64,000 bases of DNA from FEN-680 sp036845225 (GTDB taxonomy: Bacteria; Actinomycetota; Geothermincolia; Fen-727; Anoxymicrobiaceae). Below are positions 15,337-22,127 of this stretch, in pieces (the first letter of the stretch is position 1; every line of letters starts with the position of its first letter). The position numbers were made by a program, and so were the translations under genes. Location of the stretch: NCBI GenBank assembly GCA_036845225.1, contig DAIUEJ010000004.1, positions 34,238 through 98,237 of the forward strand, in the 5' to 3' direction. Under the pieces are notes generated by a model. It was not told the origin of the DNA, did not search any database, and saw only the letters and a program-made list of their open reading frames with translations.

Positions 15337-16539
15337 CTAAAGCGCCTTGTCGAGTATCTCGGCCAGGTCGTAGACTTTCAGTTTCGATTTGGTCTCCTTG
15401 ATGCCGTCCTCGAACAGCCGGACGCATATCGGGCACGCGGTCACTATCGCTTCCGCGCCGACGTGCTCGGCCTCGAACAGCCTCTCCTTGGTGACCCACA
15501 GCGCGAACTCGGGCTCCCAGAAGAACACCGAGCCGCCGCCGCCGCAGCAGAGCGCGTTCTTGCGGGCGCGCTCGAACTCGAGGAGCTCGAGGCCCGGTAT
15601 CGCCTCCAGTACCGCTCGCGGCTCGTCGAAGATCCCCTCGCGCCTACCCAGCCTGCACGGGTCGTGATAGACGGCCTTGACCTTGACCTCTTTTGAAGGC
15701 TTGAGCGCGCCGTCCTTGATGAGCTGAGCGGCCACTTCCGCGAAGCTCTTCACCTCGAGGTCGGCCGCCTTGGTGTATTCGTCTTTGATGGCGGCGTAGG
15801 CGTGGCAGTCGGCGGTCACGATCTTCGTCACGCCGGCCTGCTCGAAGAGCGAGATGTTGGCGTCGGCGAAGTTCTCGAAGAAATCGCGGTCGCCGATGAG
15901 AAGCGCCGCGCTGCCGCTCGAGACCTCAGCGCTGCCCAGGGTGCCGAAGTCGACGCCTGCGGCCTGCAACACTTTCGCGACCGCCTTTATCCTCGGGGTG
16001 AGCGACGTGAAGCTCGAATAGTCGTCGCCGACGAAGAGGAGCCACTCGACCTTCTCTTCCAGGGCGTTCTTGATATCCATGCCCTTTTCCCAGGCGACGC
16101 GCTTGCCTGCCGGGACGCCGTACGGGTTGTCAGTCTTCTCGAGGTTGGAGAGCATCTCCGAGAAATAGTCCAGGGGCGCCCACTCGTCGGCCACCGCCTG
16201 CTCGCGGAGCAACTGGAGCACCCACAGTGGGTGCAGTTGCTTTACGGGATAGCAGCGGTCGTCGCAGGAGCCGCACAGCATGCAGGTGTACACCGCGTGC
16301 TGCATCATCTCGTCGGGCTCGATCTCGACCAGGTCGAGGCACCGCGCCATCTCGAGCTTGCCGGGCGCGTAGTAGGCCTCGTAGCGGAAGCGCGTGCCCG
16401 AGGGGCAGTTCCTCCAGAAACGCGGGTCGTCGCATTGCTGCGCCATGACGCCCTGGCAGAGCTTGCACTTGCCGCACAGCGAGAAGTCTTCCCGGAGCTC
16501 AGCAAGGGTTTCGCGCGGGGCCGTGATTCTGCGCTTCAT
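15337..16539 (-). CDS. CCG-domain [4Fe-4S] electron-transfer protein (GlcF/HdrB-like) with a degenerate first CCG motif
   Basis: A 400-residue protein with an N-terminal ferredoxin-like part: C22, C25, C28, then an insertion before C36 and C45-P; the second cluster uses C86, C89, C92 and C96. The C-terminal CCG domain is intact (C295, C331-C332-GGGG, C369, C372). The first CCG domain keeps its shape but has SS at 207-208 where CC is expected and only one later cysteine (C245). GlcF/LldE-type subunits take electrons from FAD-linked partners; this gene sits between two such oxidases with gaps of 3 and 15 bases. The partner role is well supported, the final acceptor is unknown. Confidence 0.84.
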   Translation of the reverse strand: MKRRITAPRETLAELREDFSLCGKCKLCQGVMAQQCDDPRFWRNCPSGTRFRYEAYYAPGKLEMARCLDLVEIEPDEMMQHAVYTCMLCGSCDDRCYPVKQLHPLWVLQLLREQAVADEWAPLDYFSEMLSNLEKTDNPYGVPAGKRVAWEKGMDIKNALEEKVEWLLFVGDDYSSFTSLTPRIKAVAKVLQAAGVDFGTLGSAEVSSGSAALLIGDRDFFENFADANISLFEQAGVTKIVTADCHAYAAIKDEYTKAADLEVKSFAEVAAQLIKDGALKPSKEVKVKAVYHDPCRLGRREGIFDEPRAVLEAIPGLELLEFERARKNALCCGGGGSVFFWEPEFALWVTKERLFEAEHVGAEAIVTACPICVRLFEDGIKETKSKLKVYDLAEILDKAL

Positions 16540-16542
16540 CGT

Positions 16543-17949
16543 CTAGACTCCTTCCAGTAGCTGGTCCGGGTTGAGGAGGCCCTTCGGGTCGACCGTCCTC
16601 TTGAACAGCTTGATCATGTTGACGTAGGAGGGGTCCATCTCCGAGTAGAGCATCTCGGCGACCTTGCCCCGCGGCCTGTCGATGAAGGCCTTGGCCTCGA
16701 TGAGCGACCGGTACGCTTTGAGGTATGCGCTCTCGACGGCGAGAGCCGTCTTCTCGTCCTTCGGATCGAAGTAGAGGTCGGCCTCGCAGTAGGCAGACGC
16801 GCCGAAGTAGATCGGGACCACGACTTTGCCGACGTCCTCGGTTTTGAGGCCCGCGCCGGAGGCCGCCTCGTCGATCGCGGCAAAAGTATCGGGCACGTTC
16901 TTGAAATAGTTGTAGCAGTTGATGTCGCGCGTGCGGCCCTTGAAGTAATCGCGGTCGTAGATGTTCCACGGCGCGGAGAGAGCTTTCTCGCACATCTCGG
17001 GGACCTGGCCCTTGAGCGCCTTGCCCCCGAGGTCCTTGGCCGCCTCCTTGATGTAGCGCTCCCAGAGGTCTACCAGGTCCTTGTAGTGCTCCATGGTGAA
17101 CACCACGGTCCACGGGTTGAGCTTCTTCTTGATGCCGGCGACGGCGCCGGCGTCCCCGTCCGCCAGTATGACCGACAGGTAACGCTCGTTCGCGGCCAGC
17201 GACTCGAAGCACCACTCAGCGCGGCTCACCTTGTAGAGGAGGTCTTTCGCCGGGCCGATCTCGTCGAAGCCGAAGGCGACGAGCCTGCGCTCCTCGCGGT
17301 TCGGATAGGTATAGACCAGTCCGTAGTAGGGGATGCCGAAGATGTCCTCGCTCGCCCCGAAGAACGGGGAGAACTGCGGCCCCTGGTCCTCACGGAAGTC
17401 CGCGTGGCCCTCGTCCGTGAGCTGCTGCGAACCCGACACCCACAATTGTCCGTCGGCCATCATGGCGTGGAAGACGGAGATGTGGGGGTGGCGGTAGCCG
17501 CCTTCCCCCGAGAGCACGTCGCGGTCCATATACGACCGGAGGATCGAAGGGGAGGTGCCTGCGATGGGGTAGAGCACCCGCTGGTTGGTCTTCGCGAGCT
17601 CGGCGGCGAGCTTCTCAAATGTGACGCCCGCGTACACGTTGGCAGTCAGGTTGCGGACGTCGACCTTCTTTATCTGGTCCATCCCCGAAAGGTCGACCAG
17701 GATTCCTTTCTTTCCCGAGAGGTTGCCCCCGTCGGTCTTCCTCTTGACCGAGAAAAGGGGCACCTCGTTCTCGTACGAGAACGCGGCCACGTCGGACAGG
17801 TGGTCCACGGACTGCGGCATCACAACAGTGAGGTCCGCGCCGTCAAGCGGCTCAGGGAAGTATGAGGAGAGCACGCCCGAACCGGTACGGACGTTCTTCT
17901 CTCCGAGCAATCTCTTCAGCTCTTTTGCGGCGCTTCCGTTGCCGTTCAT
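16543..17949 (-). CDS. FAD-binding oxidase, second subunit of the GlcDEF-like complex
   Basis: A 468-residue PCMH-type flavoprotein. The N-terminal half (ADLTVVMPQSVDHLSDVAAF, a KGILVDLSGMDQI segment and PIAGTSPSILRSYMDRD) gives the FAD site and the C-terminus VDPKGLLNPDQLLEGV is the FAD-oxidase C-terminal signature. It is more diverged in the glycine loop than the 539-residue partner. A GGAGGAG ribosome site precedes ATG 17949. Its stop is 3 bases before the Fe-S gene, so coupling is likely. It may be the structural or a second catalytic flavin subunit. Confidence 0.8.
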   Translation of the reverse strand: MNGNGSAAKELKRLLGEKNVRTGSGVLSSYFPEPLDGADLTVVMPQSVDHLSDVAAFSYENEVPLFSVKRKTDGGNLSGKKGILVDLSGMDQIKKVDVRNLTANVYAGVTFEKLAAELAKTNQRVLYPIAGTSPSILRSYMDRDVLSGEGGYRHPHISVFHAMMADGQLWVSGSQQLTDEGHADFREDQGPQFSPFFGASEDIFGIPYYGLVYTYPNREERRLVAFGFDEIGPAKDLLYKVSRAEWCFESLAANERYLSVILADGDAGAVAGIKKKLNPWTVVFTMEHYKDLVDLWERYIKEAAKDLGGKALKGQVPEMCEKALSAPWNIYDRDYFKGRTRDINCYNYFKNVPDTFAAIDEAASGAGLKTEDVGKVVVPIYFGASAYCEADLYFDPKDEKTALAVESAYLKAYRSLIEAKAFIDRPRGKVAEMLYSEMDPSYVNMIKLFKRTVDPKGLLNPDQLLEGV

Positions 17950-17994
17950 AAGCTCCTCCAGGTCGTAGTGGTCAAGCCTCCCGCCGGGGGTGGC

Positions 17995-18414
17995 TCAACT
18001 GACGTCGATTATCGATTCGAGGCCTTTTTCCTTGAGGATCTCGGGATATATCTTGAACGCGGGCTTGATGACGGGGAGCAGCTTGAGCATCTTGGGGACC
18101 GAGCCCTCGGACTCGATCTCGCCGCTCGTAAGCGCCTTGATGAGGTTGAGCTTGCCCAGCCAGAACTTGTGGGCGGTATCGGTCGACATGGTGAGGGTGG
18201 CGTCGGCGTTGCGCCCCTCCTGCACGCCGGGAAGCAGAAGCATCTCGTCGCCGGAGCAGTCCACCCAGACCTCACCCTGCGGGTCGCTGTAGACGAAGTG
18301 GACCACCAGCTTGGACGCAAGGGCCTTTTCTTTGATGGACGGGTCTTCGGCCAGTCTCTCAAAAAGCTCGCCGAGGGAATCGTAGAACGGCTGGATGTCA
18401 CTGAAGTACGGCAT
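17995..18414 (-). CDS. SCP2 sterol-carrier-domain protein
   Basis: A 139-residue protein consisting of one SCP2-like domain: helical N-terminus, LVVHFVYSDPQGEVWVDCSG strand region, then NADATLTMSTDTAHKFWLGKLN and the hydrophobic C-terminal helix. SCP2 domains bind sterols, fatty acyl-CoAs or other hydrophobic molecules in a tunnel. ATG 18414 is chosen because AAAGGAGA precedes it; the frame is open for 29 more codons but homology starts here. It is the first gene of the minus-strand redox operon, which supports a lipid substrate for the oxidases behind it. Confidence 0.82.
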   Translation of the reverse strand: MPYFSDIQPFYDSLGELFERLAEDPSIKEKALASKLVVHFVYSDPQGEVWVDCSGDEMLLLPGVQEGRNADATLTMSTDTAHKFWLGKLNLIKALTSGEIESEGSVPKMLKLLPVIKPAFKIYPEILKEKGLESIIDVS

Positions 18415-18514
18415 TCCTGCGTCTCCTTTCGTTACAACCTTGCGGCCGGTACCAAAGTAAAATTGGAGCGCATTCAGCTCGGCGCAGCTAAGGCGACCCA
18501 TTCAGCGTCCATTA

Positions 18515-18543
18515 TTATTAGTTCACCAGAGTGGAACTGTCAA
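18515..18543 (-). promoter_or_regulatory. Promoter of the minus-strand redox operon
   Basis: On the minus strand TTGACA (18538-18543), a 17-base spacer and TAATAA (18515-18520) form a good sigma-70-like promoter. Transcription would start near 18508, leaving about 90 bases before the SCP2 ATG. Its -35 box abuts the -35-like box of the opposite promoter. Confidence 0.6.
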
Positions 18544-18572
18544 TTGACTATACAGTGCAGTTATACTATCAG
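18544..18572 (+). promoter_or_regulatory. Candidate promoter of the divergent flavoprotein operon
   Basis: TTGACT (18544-18549) is followed after 12 bases by TATACTA and after 17 bases by TATCAG (18567-18572). The 17-base pair could be the real -35/-10; the N12 TATACTA arrangement repeats the element at 1885-1908. TGTCAATTGACT (18538-18549) is nearly palindromic and shared by both directions, a natural operator position. Confidence 0.45.
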
Positions 18573-18660
18573 TTAATCTGGAAGCGGGTCCGCAGGGTAG
18601 TGTTCACTAACCCCGCCGCGGACGCGGGCGCACCGGACGAGCACGAGGAGAGGTGGCGGA

Positions 18661-19737
18661 ATGGCTGAGAACATCGTTGTGGGCGCCGGGCTCGGAGGCC
18701 TGGTCGCCGCGATCAACCTGGCCCGCGAAGGCCGCGACGTGCTGGTCCTGGATAAAGAGACCAGGGTCGGCGGCTCTCCCCACTTCCATCCTTCGCCCGA
18801 GGGCACACCCATTCATCTGGAGGGCCTCAAGAGGTACACGGGCATCGACCTCAGCCCCGACGTCGCCGCGCCGGCCGTCGTTCCGTTCCAGGTGGGCCAG
18901 ACGGTGGCTTACGGTGAGTTGATCCCGGTGGACATGGACGCCATCTCGTCTTTCATGATCGAGCGGGGGCCGCGGTCCACCTCTCTCGACACCTATCTGT
19001 ATAACATTGCGGTGGACGCCGGGGTCTCCTTCGAGTTCAACCACGCCATCATGTCGAACGACGACGTGGCCCAGCTTCCCCCCGATACCATCTTCTCGAC
19101 GGGGCTTTACTTTGAGGCGTTCGACGCGCTCCGGGTCCCGTACCTGACCTCTTTCCACTTCGTGGCGCGGCAGATGATAGATGACACCGAGAGCAACCAC
19201 GTGACCGTTTACCACGGCGAGTTCACGCGCGACTATTCCTACACCGCATCGGTCAACGGCATCCAGCTCGCGCACGTGTTCCAGCGGCGGCCGATAGGGA
19301 AGGACACGCTGGAGGCTTTCAAAGAGCAGGTCTACGCCTCGGAAGGGATCGAGTTCAAGAGCTGGGACCATTTCACCTTCCCGGTGCCCGCGGCGTCGGT
19401 CCACAACCCGCGCCTGTTCGCGGGCGACAAGATCCTGGCGGGCACGCTGTCCGGATGCATGGAGTCATACATGTTCTTCGGGATGCTGGGGGCCCTGGTG
19501 TCGGGGAAGATCGCGGCCATGGCTCTCACCGACAAAGCCCGCGCCCTTGAGGAGTTCAAGCTCGCGACTTCGTCGTTCTCCTCGGCGTACATCGCCAAGA
19601 AGATGACCAACCTCGCGCCACACGCGCTGCAGAAGAGAGCGCTGCCTTTCGCTTTCCGGCACGCGTTCGATTTCCCGTTCGCGGCCGAGGTCGTCAAGGG
19701 CGCGATGCCGGGCTGGAAGAACATCACCCGAGACTAA
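18661..19737 (+). CDS. FAD/NAD(P)-binding oxidoreductase, paralogue C of three
   Basis: A 358-residue flavoprotein beginning MAENIVVGAGLGGLVAAINL, with TRVGGSPHF and the blocks shared with the 11214 and 12351 genes: IERGPRSTSLD, LPPDTIFSTGL, NPRLFAGDKILAGTLSG and FFGMLGALVSGKIAAMA. A GAGGAGAGGTGG ribosome site lies before ATG 18661. It is the first gene of the divergent arm and has no stop-to-start overlap with the next gene, from which a repeat element separates it. Function as for its paralogues: unknown flavin-dependent redox step. Confidence 0.78.
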   Translation: MAENIVVGAGLGGLVAAINLAREGRDVLVLDKETRVGGSPHFHPSPEGTPIHLEGLKRYTGIDLSPDVAAPAVVPFQVGQTVAYGELIPVDMDAISSFMIERGPRSTSLDTYLYNIAVDAGVSFEFNHAIMSNDDVAQLPPDTIFSTGLYFEAFDALRVPYLTSFHFVARQMIDDTESNHVTVYHGEFTRDYSYTASVNGIQLAHVFQRRPIGKDTLEAFKEQVYASEGIEFKSWDHFTFPVPAASVHNPRLFAGDKILAGTLSGCMESYMFFGMLGALVSGKIAAMALTDKARALEEFKLATSSFSSAYIAKKMTNLAPHALQKRALPFAFRHAFDFPFAAEVVKGAMPGWKNITRD

Positions 19738-19744
19738 ACTTTCT

Positions 19745-19782
19745 GGGGTCTGACCCTAAAAAGTCTAACGGGGCCTGGCCCC
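19745..19782 (+). repeat. Copy of the stop-adjacent palindromic repeat family
   Basis: GGGGTCTGACCC (19745-19756) and GGGGCCTGGCCCC (19770-19782) follow the paralogue C stop by 7 bases. The preceding ACTAAACTTTCTGGGGTC closely matches the reverse complement of the element at 63413-63451. It could form two small hairpins between cotranscribed genes. Confidence 0.6.
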
Positions 19783-19801
19783 CGATATCTAAGGAGGATG
19801 G

Positions 19802-21253
19802 ATGAAGAAGGTTGTGGTAATCGGCAGCGGCCCAGGTGGCAGCAGCAGCGCCGCGCTCCTGGCGAGCCGGGGTTTTGACGTCACACTTCTCGAGCAGAAC
19901 GACTTCATCGGCGGCAAGTGCTCCACCTACGAGGAGAACGGCTTCAAAGTCGACACCGGCATCCACATGTTCGCCACTGGGCCGTCGGGACCGCACGGGC
20001 AGGCCGCGCGCGAGCTGGGCATCGCGCAGCCGTGGATGATGCGCGACCCGAGCGAGACGATGGTCATGAACGACAAGGGCTTCTTCTACCTCCATCAGAA
20101 AGTCGCGAGCCCTGCCGCCCTCAAAGAGCTCGCGATGGCGCAGGTGACCGGCAAGCAGAAAGTCGACGTGTTGAACACGCTGCGACGCTCGTTCAAGAGC
20201 TTCGGCTTCCCCGGGGTGCTCCGCGAGCTGTCCGGCGTCGCGAGAGCGCTGCCCGGCATAGTGTCGAAATACGACGACGTCACGGTCCGAGATTTTCTCC
20301 ACTTGTTCACCGACGACGAGGGCATACACCGGGCGATGAACTGCCTGTCCATGCTCCTGCTGGTGGACCCTTACGACAAGGCGTCGGCCGGCGAGTTCAT
20401 CTATGTGGTCTCGGGGATCTTCCGATGCGGCACGCTCGGGGTCCCGAAGGGAGGCGCCATCGGGGTGCCACGCTCTTTCATGCGCGCGTTCAAGCGCGAC
20501 GGCGGCCGGCTCATTCTCGGCGTGGCCGCCAGAGAGATCACGGTGGAGGACGATAAAGTCACCGGCGTGCTCGGTTCCGACGGCGAGCACTATCCCGCCG
20601 ACGTGGTGGTCTCGAACGCCGGCCTCAAGCAGACGGTGAGGCTCGCAGGCGAAGCCAACTTCCCCGACGAATATACCGACTACGTAGACTCCCTCGAGCT
20701 CTCGTACTCCTGGATCGCGAGCAAGCTTTTCTGCGACAGCAGGGTGGTGGACCTGAAGGCCCCGTCGTTCTTCCCCATCCCTGAGATAGACCCCGACACG
20801 ATCTTCTCTTACTGCGACGAGCCGGAGGGCCTGCCCGATGACCCGTTCATCTTCGGCCCCATCCCGACCGAGTGGGACGAGACGCTCGCGCCACCAGGGC
20901 ACCAGTTGATCATGATCGGAGTCGCCACCTCCAACAACGTGGACCAGGAGGAGCGCAGCCAGAAGATGCTGGACATCGCGGAGCAGAAGTATTTCAGCTT
21001 CTTCCCCGACGCGGAGCGGCACATAACCGCCAGGAGCAGGATCACCAACAAGGACACCAACCGCATCACCCGCAAGGGCACCGGGGAGTGCATCGGGCTC
21101 GCTCAGATACCGGGGCAGGTCGGCGCCTCCAAGCCTCACCCGAAGATGCCCGTGGAGGGCCTCTGGGCCGTGGGGTGTGACGCGGGGGCGCGCGGCGTGG
21201 GCACCGAGCAGGGGACCGCCTCCGGGATGCTCGTCGCGAGCCTGATCAGCTGA
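19802..21253 (+). CDS. CrtI-like FAD-dependent oxidoreductase
   Basis: A 483-residue protein of the phytoene-desaturase superfamily: MKKVVVIGSGPGGSSSAALL (FAD dinucleotide site), NDFIGGKCSTYE loop, a variable substrate domain and the C-terminal WAVGCDAGARGVGTEQGTASG. An AAGGAGG ribosome site precedes the ATG. It is distinct from the CrtI-like gene at 9674, with which it shares only the family motifs. It is followed 9 bases later by a methyltransferase. It likely oxidises or reduces an isoprenoid or similar lipid. Confidence 0.82.
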   Translation: MKKVVVIGSGPGGSSSAALLASRGFDVTLLEQNDFIGGKCSTYEENGFKVDTGIHMFATGPSGPHGQAARELGIAQPWMMRDPSETMVMNDKGFFYLHQKVASPAALKELAMAQVTGKQKVDVLNTLRRSFKSFGFPGVLRELSGVARALPGIVSKYDDVTVRDFLHLFTDDEGIHRAMNCLSMLLLVDPYDKASAGEFIYVVSGIFRCGTLGVPKGGAIGVPRSFMRAFKRDGGRLILGVAAREITVEDDKVTGVLGSDGEHYPADVVVSNAGLKQTVRLAGEANFPDEYTDYVDSLELSYSWIASKLFCDSRVVDLKAPSFFPIPEIDPDTIFSYCDEPEGLPDDPFIFGPIPTEWDETLAPPGHQLIMIGVATSNNVDQEERSQKMLDIAEQKYFSFFPDAERHITARSRITNKDTNRITRKGTGECIGLAQIPGQVGASKPHPKMPVEGLWAVGCDAGARGVGTEQGTASGMLVASLIS

Positions 21254-21262
21254 AGGCGCAAG

Positions 21263-22108
21263 ATGGATGCCTGTGAGGACCGGGGTGGCTGGGCCGGCTG
21301 GCTGTCCGAGGTCGAGAAGTCACTCGGGGCGGGTTCCGCGGCCTGGCTGGGCCGCATAGCCGCCGGAGTGATCGACCGCGCCCGCCTGCGGCCGGGCGAG
21401 GCCGTCGCCGACCTGGGTGCCGGCACCGGGCTGCTGACGCTCGCGGCGGCCAGGGTCGTCGGGCGGTCAGGAAGGGTATTCGCGGTCGACGCGAGTGAGT
21501 CATGCCTGAAGGCCCTGCGCGAGTCGGCGAGCCGGGCCGGCCTCGAGAACATCGTCACGCTTGCCGCTCTCCTGGAGGCGCTTCCCATCGATCCATCGAC
21601 TTGCGACGCGGTCGTCTGCCGCTCGGCGCTCGCCTACTCGACCGGACTGTCAAAGGCGGTTGGCGAGATCTCGCGGGTGCTTGCCGCAGGCGGACGCTTT
21701 TCGGTGTTTGAGCCGTTGCTGGCCGAGACCGGATTCCAGACCGGCGGGAGCCTCGGTGAGCACGAGCCTGAGTTCGAAGCGATGCAACGAACCCTGCGTG
21801 AGGCGAGGGCGTCCTATTCTCTGGACAGGGCGATGCTCAGAGGCGCCTTCGAGGACGCCGGATTGACGGATTTCATGTCGCTTCCAATGCGTTTTCCGGT
21901 TAACATGAGTGGCAGAGGTGAGGAAGACATCCTTGGTGATTTTCTCCGGGACCTACCGGGCGAGCTCGCCGCTTCACATGTCTTGAAGACCGCGATGGAC
22001 GAAGACCGAATGATGGATGCAGCCAGGGCGTTCGCCCGGGCGGCTGCCGCCGGCAGGGTAAAGGGTTGGGTTTGGTGCATGTTCCTGTGGGGCGCCGCGC
22101 CGGCCTGA
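21263..22108 (+). CDS. Class I SAM-dependent methyltransferase
   Basis: The 281-residue protein has motif I VADLGAGTGLLTLAAAR (about residues 48-64), the acidic end of strand 2 VFAVDAS and the post-motif CDAVVCRSALAY, in the UbiE/methyltransferase-11 style. It starts 9 bases after the CrtI-like gene and is the last gene of the divergent arm. UbiE-like enzymes methylate quinones or lipids, which suits the context, but the substrate cannot be read from sequence. The C-terminal third is unusual and not recognised. Confidence 0.78.
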   Translation: MDACEDRGGWAGWLSEVEKSLGAGSAAWLGRIAAGVIDRARLRPGEAVADLGAGTGLLTLAAARVVGRSGRVFAVDASESCLKALRESASRAGLENIVTLAALLEALPIDPSTCDAVVCRSALAYSTGLSKAVGEISRVLAAGGRFSVFEPLLAETGFQTGGSLGEHEPEFEAMQRTLREARASYSLDRAMLRGAFEDAGLTDFMSLPMRFPVNMSGRGEEDILGDFLRDLPGELAASHVLKTAMDEDRMMDAARAFARAAAAGRVKGWVWCMFLWGAAPA

Positions 22109-22127
22109 GAAGAAGGGTTTGTAGTCG

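Noticed and set aside
9674..21253. Carotenoid biosynthesis cluster
   Set aside because: CrtI-like enzymes alone are present; no phytoene synthase, cyclase or prenyltransferase is in the window.
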